From the NCBI RefSeq assembly GCF_003604195.1, contig NZ_QXGR01000003.1, positions 62,001 to 126,000 on the forward strand: a stretch of DNA of 64,000 nucleotides. Reading direction: 5' to 3'. Made by a program: the position numbers and the translations under genes. Shown piece by piece: positions 1 through 9,518 of this stretch. Each line of letters begins with the position of its first letter. Within the stretch, counting starts at the first letter, position 1. Source of the DNA: Simplicispira lacusdiani (lineage in GTDB: Bacteria > Pseudomonadota > Gammaproteobacteria > Burkholderiales > Burkholderiaceae_C). A model generated the notes under the pieces. The model ran no database searches. It was given only the letters and a program-made list of their open reading frames with translations, and had not been told where the DNA came from.

Positions 1-50
1 ACCTGAAGGACCTGCAAGCCGACCTGGCCCAGGCGCTGGACAAGGTCTGA
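1..50 (+). CDS. C-terminal end of an unidentified gene (partial)
   Basis: An open frame enters from the left edge and stops at TGA 48-50. The visible residues read LKDLQADLAQALDKV, which looks like an amphipathic helix. Too little is present to name the protein. A strong GC hairpin follows 14 bases later, consistent with a gene end. Confidence 0.5.
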   Translation, partial: LKDLQADLAQALDKV

Positions 51-63
51 GCCTTGCCCTGCC

Positions 64-95
64 ACCCGGGCCTGCGCAGGCCCGGGTGATTTTGG
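64..95 (+). terminator. Probable terminator hairpin after the partial gene
   Basis: Bases 64-75 and 76-87 form a perfect 12-bp inverted repeat (acccgggcctgc and its complement), followed by the weakly T-rich gattttggg. It lies just after the stop codon of the partial gene. The weak U-tract makes the mechanism uncertain. Confidence 0.55.
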
Positions 96-99
96 GTAT

Positions 100-153
100 C
101 TTTGGCCTCTAGCGCCCATCCATAAAGCGCTATTAGCTATTATTTTGATAGCT
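100..153 (+). repeat. Dispersed intergenic repeat, copy 1
   Basis: Contains the shared core tttggcctctagcgc, then aaagcgctattagctat, then an AT-rich end with tagc. The two GCGC-containing arms can pair. The same pattern recurs at about nine other sites in the window, almost always between genes. Confidence 0.7.
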
Positions 154-270
154 TTTTCGTTGATACACCCCGGCGCTGGGGCGTATCCATAAGCCCCAGG
201 CCGTTCAAGGTTGGGGCAGCGCTGCAAGAATGCGGCGCACCACCCGCGCCCATTCTCCTGCCGACACCCC

Positions 271-1317
271 ATGGACTCCATCAGCCAGGCTGCCCTGGGC
301 AGCGCCGTCGTTCTTGCCACCCTGGGGCGGCGCACGGCCGCCTGGAAGGCCGCGCTGTGGGGCGCGGCGGCGGGAACGCTGCCGGACCTGGACGCCTTCA
401 TCGACCATGGCGAACCATTGCTCAACATGGTGCGCCACCGGGCCGAGAGCCATTCCCTCTTTTTCCTGGCGCTGGCCAGCGCGCCGCTGGGCTGGCTGGT
501 GGCCCGCCTGCAGGGCGAGCGGCAACTGTGGCACCGCTGGTGGCTGGCGCTGGCCCTGGCGCTGCTCACGCACCCCTTGCTGGATGTGCTGACCATCTAC
601 GGCACGCAGTTGCTGCAACCGTTCACGGACCACCCCTACGGCGTGGGCAGCATGTTCATCATCGACCCGCTCTACACCCTGCCCCTGCTGGTGGGTGTGG
701 TGGCGGCGCTGCGCCACCCGCAGGGCCTGCGCTGGAACCAGGCCGGGTTGGTGCTGAGCACGGCCTACCTGGGCTGGAGCCTGCTGGCGCAGCAGCATGT
801 GCGCGGCGTGTTCGAAGAGGCCCTGCGCGCCCAGGGGCTGCCCGCCAGCCAGGTGCTGGTCACGCCCGCCCCTTTTTCCACCGTGCTGTGGCGCGCCGTG
901 GCCATGGGGCCAGAGCACTACCACGAGGCCTATTACTCGCTGCTCGACGGCGGCGCCCCAGTGCAATGGACGCAGCACCCCCGTGGCAGCGCCCTGCGCG
1001 CCGCCCACGCGGCCCACCCGCATGTGCAGCGGCTGGAACGCTTCAGCCATGGCTTCATGCGTGTGCAGGCCAGCCCTGAGGGGCGGCTGCAGATCACCGA
1101 TCTGCGCATGGGGCTGGAGCCCTGCTACAGCTTCCACTTCGATGTGGGGTCGGCCATCCCCGCCGAGGGCGCGGCAGCGGTGGCAGGCGATCTGCCCACG
1201 CAGCAATGGCAGCGCCCCGACCTGCGCACGGGCCTGGCCTGGTGGTGGCAGCGCCTTTCTGATCCGTCTGCGGGGCCCCTGTCGCGCGTGCCCGGCGTGT
1301 CGTCCTGCGGGCGCTGA
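271..1317 (+). CDS. Membrane-bound metal-dependent hydrolase, YdjM/DUF457 family
   Basis: This 348-residue inner-membrane protein resembles the YdjM/DUF457 family, which is predicted to be metal-dependent hydrolases of unknown substrate. An N-terminal GTLPDLDAFIDHGE segment and a following MVRHRAESHSLFF segment supply the Asp and His residues typical of the family's metal site. Several hydrophobic helices follow, for example LALALALLTHPLLDVL, with a further conserved HPLLD. The soluble C-terminal part from about residue 210 is not diagnostic. I chose ATG 271 because the family begins with a short lead into the SQAALGSAVV helix; an upstream frame opening at 211 encodes nothing conserved. It is probably monocistronic. 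Confidence 0.75.
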   Translation: MDSISQAALGSAVVLATLGRRTAAWKAALWGAAAGTLPDLDAFIDHGEPLLNMVRHRAESHSLFFLALASAPLGWLVARLQGERQLWHRWWLALALALLTHPLLDVLTIYGTQLLQPFTDHPYGVGSMFIIDPLYTLPLLVGVVAALRHPQGLRWNQAGLVLSTAYLGWSLLAQQHVRGVFEEALRAQGLPASQVLVTPAPFSTVLWRAVAMGPEHYHEAYYSLLDGGAPVQWTQHPRGSALRAAHAAHPHVQRLERFSHGFMRVQASPEGRLQITDLRMGLEPCYSFHFDVGSAIPAEGAAAVAGDLPTQQWQRPDLRTGLAWWWQRLSDPSAGPLSRVPGVSSCGR

Positions 1318-1383
1318 GCACGGCAAGGCAGTGCCTGCCCCACCGAAGCCGTGGCGCGTACCTTTCCCCTTTTCACCCCCCTC

Positions 1384-1416
1384 AAAAAAAAAAGACCGGC
1401 GCACGCGGCGCCGGCC
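1384..1416 (-). terminator. Rho-independent terminator of ompW
   Basis: Read on the minus strand, a GC-rich hairpin (ggccggcgc, short loop, gcgccggtc; 1394-1416) is followed by a run of ten T. It lies 50 bases past the ompW stop codon. Confidence 0.85.
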
Positions 1417-1467
1417 ATCAAGTACCTTGGAGAGGATGAAAAACGCTGCGGAGCGCAGCGCGGGCGC

Positions 1468-2058
1468 TCAGAAGCGCCAGCCCAGGCCCACGCCCACGAG
1501 CACGGGGTCGGCCTTGAAGGTGCCGAGCTTGGCACCGCCGGCGCTCACGTCGGTCTTGATGAAGACCTTTTTGACGTCGAAGTTCAGGTACAGGTTCTTC
1601 TGCAGCGGAATGTCCACGCCGATCTGCAGCGCGGCGCCGAAGCTGTTGCGGTCGATGTCCACGCCGGCGGGCAGCTTCACGCTGGAGAAGCGCGTGTAGT
1701 TCAGGCCCGCGCCCACGTAGGGCTTGATGCCGGACGTGTTGAAGTGGTACTGCACCAGCAGCGTGGGCGGCAGGTGCTTGAGCGAGCCGATGGCCGCGCC
1801 GCCGGCGCTCAGCGTGTGCTTCTGCGGCACGGTGAGGATCAGCTCGGCCGCGACGTTGGGGGTGAAGAAGTACGACACATCCACTTCGGGGATGGTCTTG
1901 TTGTTGATCGTCAGACCCAAGGGGGTGCTGTCCTTGTTGGCGCTGTCCAGGTGCACGGCGCGGGCACGGACCATCCAGGGACCTTCCGACTGCTGCGCCA
2001 GCGCAGCACCAGAAGTCAGAGCACAGAGAACGGCCACAGCCAGCAAGTTCTTTTTCAT
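1468..2058 (-). CDS. ompW: Outer membrane protein, OmpW family
   Basis: This is a 196-residue precursor with a clear signal peptide (MKKNLLAVAVLCALTSGAALAQ). The mature part has the alternating pattern of a small eight-stranded beta-barrel and ends in GVGLGWRF, a C-terminal Phe signature for BAM-dependent insertion. OmpW proteins form narrow hydrophobic channels in the outer membrane and, in enterobacteria, respond to oxygen through FNR. ATG 2058 is the start that gives the signal peptide; an upstream in-frame start would add a 16-residue extension without hydrophobic character. A perfect FNR-type box lies upstream at 2175-2188 and a terminator follows the gene. Confidence 0.85.
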   Translation of the reverse strand: MKKNLLAVAVLCALTSGAALAQQSEGPWMVRARAVHLDSANKDSTPLGLTINNKTIPEVDVSYFFTPNVAAELILTVPQKHTLSAGGAAIGSLKHLPPTLLVQYHFNTSGIKPYVGAGLNYTRFSSVKLPAGVDIDRNSFGAALQIGVDIPLQKNLYLNFDVKKVFIKTDVSAGGAKLGTFKADPVLVGVGLGWRF

Positions 2059-2174
2059 GGTGATTTCAATCCGGTTTTTCACGGGGACGACCCCCGTGAA
2101 AACCATTAGGCCTACTTTGAGTATGGTTTTTCTTGCTTTGCATCAACCGCCAGAAATAACCCTACTCAAAACAG

Positions 2175-2188
2175 TTGATTAACATCAA
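2175..2188 (-). promoter_or_regulatory. FNR/Anr-type box upstream of ompW
   Basis: TTGAT-taac-ATCAA is a perfect match to the FNR consensus TTGAT-N4-ATCAA. Its centre is about 123 bases upstream of the ompW ATG. A -10-like element (catact on the minus strand, around 2120-2125) would place the box near -70, suiting class I activation. The promoter position is inferred. Confidence 0.65.
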
Positions 2189-2283
2189 CCACACTTATTT
2201 TATGGGTATTTTCAGGAGCAGCCAGGGCCGTACAGCCCTGTGTTCAAGCCCTCTTTTCCGTCCTGCTTGAATGTCTTTCTTTT

Positions 2284-2306
2284 GTCGTCTTGAAATTTAA
2301 GACGAC
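2284..2306 (+). promoter_or_regulatory. Palindromic operator in front of nemR
   Basis: gtcgtctt (2284-2291) and aagacgac (2299-2306) form a perfect 8-bp inverted repeat around the 7-base spacer gaaattt. It ends 18 bases before the TetR-type gene and overlaps where the promoter must lie. TetR proteins usually autoregulate through such palindromes; assignment to NemR is inference. Confidence 0.6.
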
Positions 2307-2324
2307 TGGTCATATTATTTAGCC

Positions 2325-2960
2325 ATGCCTCGCACCGCCGACAAAACCGACATCCCCCACCGCCTGACCCAGGCCGGCCGCGACCTGTTCTCGCGCCAGG
2401 GCTACAACGCCACGGGAATCCAGCAGATCACCGACCACGCGGGCGTGCCCAAGGGCTCGTTCTACAACCACTTCGAGAGCAAGGAAGTGTTTGCCGTGGC
2501 GATCATCGAGCAGTACGCCGAGCACCTGCAGCACTCCTGGGAGGCCATGATGGCCGCCGCGCCCGCGCAGCCCATGGCCGCCATCCGCTACGTCTTCGAT
2601 CAGATGATTGCGTACCACGAGCGCAAGGAACTGCAGGCCGGCTGCCTGGTGGGCAACTTTGCCGCCGAGATGGCCCTGGCCAGCGACGCCTGCCGCCAGG
2701 GCCTGCTGCAGGCGCAACTGGCCTGGCGCGAGCGCCTGGCCGGCATGATCGAACGCGCCCAGGCCGCCGGCGAGGTCCGCGCCGACCTGCCCGCCCCCGT
2801 GCTCTCGGCCCTGGCCTGGGACACCTGGGAAGGCGCCCTGCTGCGCATGAAGCTCGAAAAAACCACCGCACCGCTGCAAACCAGCATGGCCCTGGTGCTC
2901 AACCACCTTTTCCAACCCGCCGACCGTTCGGCAGGCCTCACAGCCACCACCAAGGAGTAA
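2325..2960 (+). CDS. nemR: TetR-family repressor, NemR-like
   Basis: This 211-residue regulator has an N-terminal TetR helix-turn-helix (about residues 12-58: AGRDLFSRQGYNATGIQQITDHAGVPKGSFYNHFESKE) and a helical ligand domain. In E. coli NemR senses electrophiles and bleach through reactive cysteines and controls nemA. Here Cys107 lies in the GCLVGN segment and Cys123 follows; Cys107 is at about the position of the reactive cysteine known in NemR, but that correspondence is from memory. The gene is 6 bases upstream of an old yellow enzyme gene, so the two form a regulator-target operon. A palindrome at 2284-2306 is the likely operator. Confidence 0.8.
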   Translation: MPRTADKTDIPHRLTQAGRDLFSRQGYNATGIQQITDHAGVPKGSFYNHFESKEVFAVAIIEQYAEHLQHSWEAMMAAAPAQPMAAIRYVFDQMIAYHERKELQAGCLVGNFAAEMALASDACRQGLLQAQLAWRERLAGMIERAQAAGEVRADLPAPVLSALAWDTWEGALLRMKLEKTTAPLQTSMALVLNHLFQPADRSAGLTATTKE

Positions 2961-2966
2961 GCCCCC

Positions 2967-4076
2967 ATGGGTACGCAAAACGAAGCCTTCATCACCGACA
3001 TCCTCTTCCAGCCGATCAAGCTGGGCAAGATCGAGCTCGCCAACCGCATGGCCATGGCCCCGCTCACGCGCAGCCGCGCCAACGACGCGCTGGAGCCCAC
3101 CGACATGGTGGTCGAGTACTACCGCCAGCGCGCTGGCGTGGGCCTGATCATTGCCGAGGCCACGCAGATCTCCGACACCGCCCAGGGCTACACCAACACC
3201 CCCGGCATTTACACGCCCGGGCAGATCGCCGCCTGGAAGCAGGTGACCGACGCCGTGCACGCCAAGGGCGGCAAGATCTTCGTGCAGCTCTGGCACACCG
3301 GCCGCATGTCGCACAACGCCTTCCAGCCGAACCAGCAGGCGCCCGTGGCACCCTCGGCCATCGCCCCCAAGGCCAAGACCTACATCGTGGGCCAAGGCTA
3401 TGTGGACTGCGCCGTGCCGCGCGCGCTGGAAACGGCCGAGATCGCGGGTGTGGTGAACGACTTCCGCCAGGCTGCCGCCAACGCGATTGCAGCGGGTTTT
3501 GACGGCGTGGAAATCCACGGCGCCCACGGCTACCTGATCGACGCTTTCCTGCGCGACGGCTCCAACCACCGCACCGACGCCTACGGCGGCAGCATCGAGA
3601 ACCGTGCCCGCTTCCTGCTCGAAGTGATGGCCGCCGTGACGCAAGAGATCGGCGCCGACCGCGTGGGCATCCGCCTCTCGCCGGTTTCGCCCGTGAACGA
3701 CTCGTCGGAAAGCAACCCGCAGCCGCTGTTCGAGCACGTGGTGCGCGAGCTGGAGAAGCTCCACCCGGTCTACATCCACGTCGTCGAAGGCCACACCGGC
3801 GGCCCGCGCGACAACGCACCGTTTGACTACGAGGCCCTGCGCCGCCTGTATTCGGGCGTGTGGATGGTCAACAACGGCTACACCAAGGAAATGGCCATCG
3901 AGGCCCTGAGCAGCGGCCGCGCCGACATGGTGTCGTTTGGCCGCCCGATGATCAGCACGCCCGACCTGCCGCGCCGCTTCCGCGACAACCTGCCGCTGAA
4001 CGAGCCCTTCGCCGACGCACCCGTGTACGGTGGCACCGGCCCGCACGGCTATACGGACTACCCCGCCCTGCCTTGA
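2967..4076 (+). CDS. nemA: Alkene reductase / N-ethylmaleimide reductase (old yellow enzyme family)
   Basis: This 369-residue FMN enzyme reduces activated alkenes and nitro compounds with NAD(P)H in the cytoplasm. The TIM-barrel signatures are clear: NRMAMAPLTRSRA near the N-terminus, the substrate-binding stretch HGAHGYLIDAFLRDGSNHRTD, then YGGSIENRARFLLEV, and the phosphate-binding SFGRPMISTPDLPRR near the end. The length is typical of the NemA/pentaerythritol tetranitrate reductase subgroup. ATG 2967 begins 6 bases after the nemR stop, so expression probably follows release of NemR by electrophiles. Confidence 0.9.
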   Translation: MGTQNEAFITDILFQPIKLGKIELANRMAMAPLTRSRANDALEPTDMVVEYYRQRAGVGLIIAEATQISDTAQGYTNTPGIYTPGQIAAWKQVTDAVHAKGGKIFVQLWHTGRMSHNAFQPNQQAPVAPSAIAPKAKTYIVGQGYVDCAVPRALETAEIAGVVNDFRQAAANAIAAGFDGVEIHGAHGYLIDAFLRDGSNHRTDAYGGSIENRARFLLEVMAAVTQEIGADRVGIRLSPVSPVNDSSESNPQPLFEHVVRELEKLHPVYIHVVEGHTGGPRDNAPFDYEALRRLYSGVWMVNNGYTKEMAIEALSSGRADMVSFGRPMISTPDLPRRFRDNLPLNEPFADAPVYGGTGPHGYTDYPALP

Positions 4077-4078
4077 TG

Positions 4079-4203
4079 GGACAACCCCCTGTGGCGCTAC
4101 GCGCCTTCCCCCTTCTCTCGGCTATCGCCGGGAAGGGGGACGCCGCCAGCGCGGCGGGGCGGCCCTTGCGCGGCGGCCGCTGGCATGGGCCACGCCAGTT
4201 TCA
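4079..4203 (+). repeat. GC-rich intergenic repeat element with hairpins
   Basis: This stretch after nemA contains the pairing arms ccttccccctt...gggaaggggg, then gccgccagcgcggcggggcggc and gcgcggcggccgctggc. I recall similar elements recurring in Comamonadaceae genomes, but there is one copy in this window, so repeat status rests on memory. It encodes nothing recognisable and may act as a terminator or mRNA-stabilising structure for nemA. Confidence 0.45.
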
Positions 4204-4254
4204 AGCGGCGAGGTACTCGCCAGATCCCCAGGACAAACGCAAAACCCTGTACCT

Positions 4255-5232
4255 CTAGCGCTTGCGCAGCTTCTGCACCACGGTGACGGCGGCCAGCACC
4301 AGCGCGCCGGCCACGATGCCCGCCACGCCGTTGAGCACGTTGGTGGTCAGTGCCTGCCACAGGCCGCCCAGGGCACCCTGGCCCACGGCGGCGCCCGCGC
4401 CTTCGATGGCGTGGTGCAGCGGCGCGATGCCGTGCACCAGAATGCCGCCACCCACCAGGAACATGGCGGCGGTACCGGCCACCGAGAGGAACTTCATCAG
4501 CCACGGCGCTGCCGCCAGCAGCCCCCGGCCCAGCGCCTGCGCGGCGCTGCTGCTCTTCTGGCTGAGCCACAGACCCAGGTCGTCGAGCTTGACGATGCCG
4601 CCCACCAGGCCATAGACCCCCACCGTCATCAGGATGGCAATGCCGACCAGCACCGCCACCTGCTGCAGAAACGGCGCGGACGCCACCGTGCCCAGCGCGA
4701 TGACGATGATTTCCGCCGACAGGATGAAGTCGGTGCGCACGGCGCCCTTGATCTTGTCCTTCTCGAACGCCACCAGGTCCACCGCCGGGTTGGCGTTGGC
4801 CTGCGCGTGGCTGGCGTGCTCGGCCTCGTCCTCGGCGTCGCTGTGCAGGAACTTGTGCGCCAGCTTTTCCACGCCCTCGAAGCACAGGAAAGCGCCGCCC
4901 AGCATCAGCAAGGGCGTGATGAGCACCGGCAAGAAGGCACTGATGGCCAGCGCCGCCGGCACCAGAATGGCCTTGTTCACCATGGAGCCCTTGGCCACGG
5001 CCCAGACGACGGGCAGTTCGCGGTCCGCGCTCACCCCCGTGACCTGCTGGGCATTGAGCGCCAGGTCGTCGCCCAGCACCCCAGCCGTCTTCTGCGTGGC
5101 CACCTTGGTCATGGCCGCCACATCATCGGCCACGGCGGCGCTCTTCTTGGCGGCCACCTTGGTCATCACGGCCACGTCATCGAGGATGGTGGCGATGTCG
5201 TCAAGCAAGGCGAGCAAACTGGCTCCGGCCAT
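4255..5232 (-). CDS. DUF808/YedI family inner membrane protein
   Basis: This 325-residue integral membrane protein of the DUF808 (YedI) family has no established function. It opens with [30 protein letters not shown], the family's signature, followed by an Ala-rich amphipathic segment. Several membrane helices follow (for example [40 protein letters not shown]). ATG 5232 fits the family start exactly; an upstream in-frame ATG at 5301 would lie inside the purL terminator. It stands alone on the minus strand, downstream of purL but separated from it by a terminator. Confidence 0.8.
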   Translation of the reverse strand: MAGASLLALLDDIATILDDVAVMTKVAAKKSAAVADDVAAMTKVATQKTAGVLGDDLALNAQQVTGVSADRELPVVWAVAKGSMVNKAILVPAALAISAFLPVLITPLLMLGGAFLCFEGVEKLAHKFLHSDAEDEAEHASHAQANANPAVDLVAFEKDKIKGAVRTDFILSAEIIVIALGTVASAPFLQQVAVLVGIAILMTVGVYGLVGGIVKLDDLGLWLSQKSSSAAQALGRGLLAAAPWLMKFLSVAGTAAMFLVGGGILVHGIAPLHHAIEGAGAAVGQGALGGLWQALTTNVLNGVAGIVAGALVLAAVTVVQKLRKR

Positions 5233-5272
5233 GGGCGGTACTCCGGGAATGGTGAAAGCGCAGATTATGAAT

Positions 5273-5313
5273 AAAAAAAGCTTCCAGCGCTTGTGCATCA
5301 AGCGCCGGAAGCT
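5273..5313 (-). terminator. purL terminator, derived from the dispersed repeat
   Basis: agcttcc-a-gcgctt (5279-5292) pairs with aagcgc-c-ggaagct (5300-5313) around a 7-base loop with one mismatch. On the minus strand it is followed by seven T (5273-5279). It carries the GCGCTT/AAGCGC arms of the dispersed repeat, so the repeat appears to serve as terminator. It lies 33 bases past the purL stop. Confidence 0.8.
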
Positions 5314-5346
5314 ATGGTTTTTGTAGTGAAGCGTGACTAAATCGAA

Positions 5347-8300
5347 TCAACCCACCCACTTGCGCGCATTGCGCCACAGGCGCATCCAGGGGCTGAAAGC
5401 CGCCTGGCCGCCAGCGGCGGCGTGGTCCATCCAGCTCATCTGGATGTTGCGGAACACGCGCTCGGGGTGCGGCATCATGGCCGTGAAGCGGCCGTCTGCC
5501 GTGGTCACCGCTGTCAGGCCGCCAGGGCTGCCGTTGGGGTTGAACGGGTACTGCTCGGTGGCTGCGCCACCGTTGTCCACGAAGCGCATGGCGGCGATGG
5601 CCTTGTCGGCGTTGCCCCGGTACTTGAAGTTGGCGTAGCCCTCGCCGTGCGCCACGGCGATGGGCAGGCGGCTGCCCGCCATGCCTTGCAGGAACAGGCT
5701 GGGCGATTCGAGCACTTCCACCAGCGACAGGCGGGCCTCGAAACGCTCGCTCTGGTTGGTGGTGAAGCGCGGCCAGTCCTGCGCGCCGGGGATGATGTCG
5801 GCCAATTCGGCGAACATCTGGCAGCCGTTGCACACGCCCAGGCCGAAGGTGTCCTGGCGGGCGAAGAAGCCCTGGAACTGCTCGGCCAGCACGCGGTTGA
5901 AGGTGATGGAGCGCGCCCAGCCGATGCCCGCGCCCAGCGTGTCGCCGTAGCTGAAGCCGCCGCAGGCCACGATGCCCTTGAAGTCCTCCAGGCGCGCCCG
6001 GCCGCTCTGCAGATCGGTCATGTGCACGTCGTGCGCCTCGAAGCCCGCCTCGGTGAAGGCGTAGGCCATTTCCACGTGCGAGTTCACGCCCTGCTCGCGC
6101 AGCACGGCCACCTTGGGTTTGGAAAGGTTCAGATACGGCGCGGCCACGTCCTGGGCCGGGTCGAACGTCAGGTGCACATGCAGACCAGGGTCGGCCGGCG
6201 CGCCGGCGGCGGCGTGCTCGGCATCCGCGCAGGCGGGGTTGTCGCGGCGCTGGCAGATCTGCCAGCTCACGCTGTCCCAGACCTGGTGCAGATCTTCCAG
6301 CTTGGCGCTGAACACGCTCTTGGCATCGCGCCAGACCTGCAGCTCGCCTTTGCCCGCGGCGATGGTGCTGGACAGCGGCCGCGTCTTGCCGACGAAGTGG
6401 CTGCAGATGGACAGGCCGTGCTCGCGCAGCGTCTGCATCACCTCGTTGCGCTCGCTCGTGCGCACCTGCAGCACCACGCCCAGTTCCTCGTTGAACAAGG
6501 CCTTGAGCGTGAGTTCCTCGCGGCGCGCGCTGATCTGGCCAGCCCAGTTCTTGGCGTCGCCCGCGTCCATGCGGCTGTCGGTGATGCCGTCGCCCTCGGT
6601 GACCAGCATGTCCACGTTCAGCGCCACGCCCACATGGCCGGCGAAGGCCATCTCGGCCACAGTGGCGAGCAGGCCGCCGTCGCTGCGGTCGTGGTAGGCC
6701 AGGATGCGGCCCTGCGCGCGCAGCGCGTTCACGGCGTTCACCAGGTTCACCAGGTCCTTGGCGTCGTCGAGGTCGGGCACGGTGTCACCGGCCTGGTCGA
6801 GCACCTGGCCCAGAATGCTGCCGCCCATGCGGCACTGGCCCTTGCCCAGATCCACCAGCACCAGCGTGGTGTCTTCTTCGGTGGCGTCGAGCTGGGGCGT
6901 GAGCGTGCCGCGCACGTCCTGCAGCGTGGCGAAGCTGCTCACGATCAGGCTCACGGGCGAGACCACCTTCTTCTGCGCGTCGCCCTCGTTCCACTGCGTG
7001 CGCATGGACAGCGAATCCTTGCCCACGGGGATGCTGACGCCCAGTTGCGGGCACAGCTCCAAGCCCACGGCCTTGACGGTTTCGTAGAGCGCGGCGTCCT
7101 CGCCGCTCTCGCCGCAAGCGGCCATCCAGTTGGCGCTAAGCTTGACGCGCGGCAGCTCGATGGGCGCGGCCAGCAGGTTGGTGATGGCTTCGGCCACCGC
7201 CATGCGGCCCGAGGCCGGGGCGTTGATGGCGGCCAGCGGCGTGCGCTCGCCCATGGCCATGGCTTCGCCGGCAAAACCGGCGTAGTCGGCCAGCGTGACG
7301 GCGCAGTCGGCCACGGGCACCTGCCAGGGGCCGACCATCTGGTCGCGGTGCGTGAGGCCGCCCACGGTGCGGTCGCCGATGGTGATGAGGAAGCGCTTGG
7401 AGGCCACGGTGGGGTGGCTCAGCACGTCGATCACGGCCTTCTGCAGCGGCACGCCGGTCAGGTCGATGGGCGTGAACTGGCGCTGCACGGTGGTCACGTC
7501 GCGGTGCATCTTGGGCGGCTTGCCCAGCAGCACGGACATGGGCATGTCCACGGGCAGCTTCTGATCGGCGGCCTGCGCGGCGGTGTCTTCCAGCACGAGC
7601 TGGCGCGCCTCGGTGGCGGTGCCGATCACGGCGAAGGGGCAGCGCTCGCGCTCGCAGAAGGCGCGGAACAGCTCCAGCGACTCGGGCGCGATGGCCAGCA
7701 CGTAGCGCTCCTGGCTCTCGTTGCTCCAGATTTCCTTGGGTGCCATGCCCGATTCTTCGAGCTGCACGGCGCGCAGGTCGAAGCGCGCGCCCCGGCCCGC
7801 GTCGTTCGTCAGCTCGGGGAAGGCGTTGGACAGGCCGCCCGCGCCCACGTCGTGGATGGCCAGGATGGGGTTGGCCTCGCCCTGCGCCCAGCAGTGGTTG
7901 ATGACCTCCTGCGCACGGCGCTCGATCTCGGGGTTGCCGCGCTGCACGGAGTCGAAGTCCAGCTCGGCCGCGTTCTGGCCCGTGGCCATGGAGCTGGCCG
8001 CGCTGCCGCCCATGCCGATGCGCATGCCCGGGCCGCCCAGCTGCACCAGCAGCGAGCCGGCGGGGAATTCGATCTTCTGCGTGAGCCGGGCGTCGATGCT
8101 GCCCAGGCCGCCCGCGATCATGATGGGCTTGTGGTAGCCGCGCGCCACGCCGGCCACGGTCTGCTCGTACTCGCGGAAGTAGCCCGCCAGGTTGGGACGG
8201 CCGAACTCGTTGTTGAACGCGGCGCCGCCCAGCGGCCCCTCGGTCATGATCTGCAGCGGGCTGGCGATGTGGCCCGGCTTGCCGCCGGGCTGGTCGGACG

Positions 8301-9375
8301 CGCCGCCCCAGAGCTTGGACACCGTGAAGCCGGTCAGGCCCGCCTTGGGCTCGGAACCACGCCCGGTGGCGCCTTCGTCGCGGATCTCGCCGCCCGCGCC
8401 GGTGGAGGCGCCGGGGAAGGGCGAAATCGCCGTGGGGTGGTTGTGCGTCTCCACCTTCATCAGCACATGCTGGAGAACGCTCTCTTTTTCATAGCTTGTA
8501 GCGCTTGCCCCTTGAGCGCTAGAGGCCATTTTGGCTACAAAGCGCTCAACAGTATGGCCTTCCATCACCGAGGCGTTGTCGGAGTACGCCACCACCGTGT
8601 GCTGGGGCGCCAACTGGTGCGTGTTGCGGATCATGCCGAACAGCGACTTCTCTTGCGCCACGCCGTCGATGGTGAACTGGGCGTTGAAGATCTTGTGGCG
8701 GCAGTGCTCGCTGTTGGCCTGCGCGAACATCATCAGCTCCACGTCGGTGGGGTTGCGCTTGAGCCCCTGGAAGGCGTTGACCAGGTAGTCGATCTCGTCG
8801 TCGGCCAGCGCCAGGCCCCACTGGGTGTTGGCGGCCTCCAGCGCGGCGCGGCCGCCCGCCAGCACGTCCACATGCTCCATGGGCTGGGGCGGCAGCTCGG
8901 AGAACAGCGCCTGCGCGTCGGCCAAGTCGAACAGCACGGACTCGGTCATGCGGTCGTGCAAGAGCGCGGCCACCTGGGCCAGTTGCTCGGCGCTCAGCGT
9001 GGGCTTACCCAGCAGGCTGGAGGCCATCTGGATGCGGTATTCGGTGGCGCGCTCGACGCGGCGCAGCGGCAGCCCGCAGTTGTGCGCGATGTCGGTGGCC
9101 TTGGAGGCCCAGGGCGACACCGTGCCCAGGCGCGGCGTGACGATGATGGCCGCGCCATCCAGCGGGCCCTGGTACGGGTCGCCATAGGTCAGCAGCGCGG
9201 TCAGGCGCTCCTGCTGCTCGGGCGTGGGGGCCGCGTCGGTGGCCACCAGGTGCACGAAGCGCGCCGCGATGGCGGCGATCTTCGGATGGATTGCTTCGAG
9301 TGCGGGCTGGAGTTGCTGGGCGCGAAAGGGGCTGAGGGCGTTGCCGCCCGCAATCGTGGTCAGGTGCAAGGTCAC
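5347..9375 (-). CDS. purL: Phosphoribosylformylglycinamidine synthase (single-chain PurL)
   Basis: This 1342-residue enzyme converts FGAR, ATP and glutamine to FGAM in purine synthesis. It is the large proteobacterial form: N-terminal PurS-like domain, the synthetase core ([33 protein letters not shown], later [15 protein letters not shown] and [11 protein letters not shown]), and a C-terminal glutaminase domain with the nucleophile in [14 protein letters not shown] and PHPERVFRN near the end. The start is GTG 9375, with no obvious ribosome binding site. Just before [10 protein letters not shown] the protein carries an unusual Ser/Ala segment, [17 protein letters not shown], encoded by an in-frame copy of the dispersed repeat (8485-8539). 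It is divergent from map. Confidence 0.95.
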   Translation of the reverse strand: MTLHLTTIAGGNALSPFRAQQLQPALEAIHPKIAAIAARFVHLVATDAAPTPEQQERLTALLTYGDPYQGPLDGAAIIVTPRLGTVSPWASKATDIAHNCGLPLRRVERATEYRIQMASSLLGKPTLSAEQLAQVAALLHDRMTESVLFDLADAQALFSELPPQPMEHVDVLAGGRAALEAANTQWGLALADDEIDYLVNAFQGLKRNPTDVELMMFAQANSEHCRHKIFNAQFTIDGVAQEKSLFGMIRNTHQLAPQHTVVAYSDNASVMEGHTVERFVAKMASSAQGASATSYEKESVLQHVLMKVETHNHPTAISPFPGASTGAGGEIRDEGATGRGSEPKAGLTGFTVSKLWGGASDQPGGKPGHIASPLQIMTEGPLGGAAFNNEFGRPNLAGYFREYEQTVAGVARGYHKPIMIAGGLGSIDARLTQKIEFPAGSLLVQLGGPGMRIGMGGSAASSMATGQNAAELDFDSVQRGNPEIERRAQEVINHCWAQGEANPILAIHDVGAGGLSNAFPELTNDAGRGARFDLRAVQLEESGMAPKEIWSNESQERYVLAIAPESLELFRAFCERERCPFAVIGTATEARQLVLEDTAAQAADQKLPVDMPMSVLLGKPPKMHRDVTTVQRQFTPIDLTGVPLQKAVIDVLSHPTVASKRFLITIGDRTVGGLTHRDQMVGPWQVPVADCAVTLADYAGFAGEAMAMGERTPLAAINAPASGRMAVAEAITNLLAAPIELPRVKLSANWMAACGESGEDAALYETVKAVGLELCPQLGVSIPVGKDSLSMRTQWNEGDAQKKVVSPVSLIVSSFATLQDVRGTLTPQLDATEEDTTLVLVDLGKGQCRMGGSILGQVLDQAGDTVPDLDDAKDLVNLVNAVNALRAQGRILAYHDRSDGGLLATVAEMAFAGHVGVALNVDMLVTEGDGITDSRMDAGDAKNWAGQISARREELTLKALFNEELGVVLQVRTSERNEVMQTLREHGLSICSHFVGKTRPLSSTIAAGKGELQVWRDAKSVFSAKLEDLHQVWDSVSWQICQRRDNPACADAEHAAAGAPADPGLHVHLTFDPAQDVAAPYLNLSKPKVAVLREQGVNSHVEMAYAFTEAGFEAHDVHMTDLQSGRARLEDFKGIVACGGFSYGDTLGAGIGWARSITFNRVLAEQFQGFFARQDTFGLGVCNGCQMFAELADIIPGAQDWPRFTTNQSERFEARLSLVEVLESPSLFLQGMAGSRLPIAVAHGEGYANFKYRGNADKAIAAMRFVDNGGAATEQYPFNPNGSPGGLTAVTTADGRFTAMMPHPERVFRNIQMSWMDHAAAGGQAAFSPWMRLWRNARKWVG
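8485..8539 (-). repeat. Dispersed repeat copy inside purL
   Basis: Read on the minus strand it shows the full pattern aaaatggcctctagcgct, a short spacer, aagcgctacaagctatga, then an A-rich end. It is translated in frame as part of PurL (about residues 279-297). It matches copies at 100-153 and 27128-27181 closely. Confidence 0.75.
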
Positions 9376-9518
9376 GTTGACGGCCTGGGTAGGTGGTAAG
9401 GGAGAGAATGGCCGGGCGGCGGCCCGCGCGATCGAAGCCCGGCATTTTACCGGGCGCGGGCCGCGCCGCGCAGACGGTGGCCAGCAGGAACCCGGGGCCG
9501 ATGGGATAATTCCACCCC

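Noticed and set aside
2141..2147. Second FNR half-site upstream of ompW
   Set aside because: gttgatg on the minus strand is only a half-site with no matching partner arm at the right spacing.
5422..9399. Long open frame of 1325 codons antisense to purL
   Set aside because: It mirrors the conserved purL frame; long antisense open frames are expected at high GC. Its translation is His/Gly/Val-rich and resembles no family. The same holds for large antisense frames opposite dnaE, ccmF, the TonB receptor and the dienoyl-CoA reductase.
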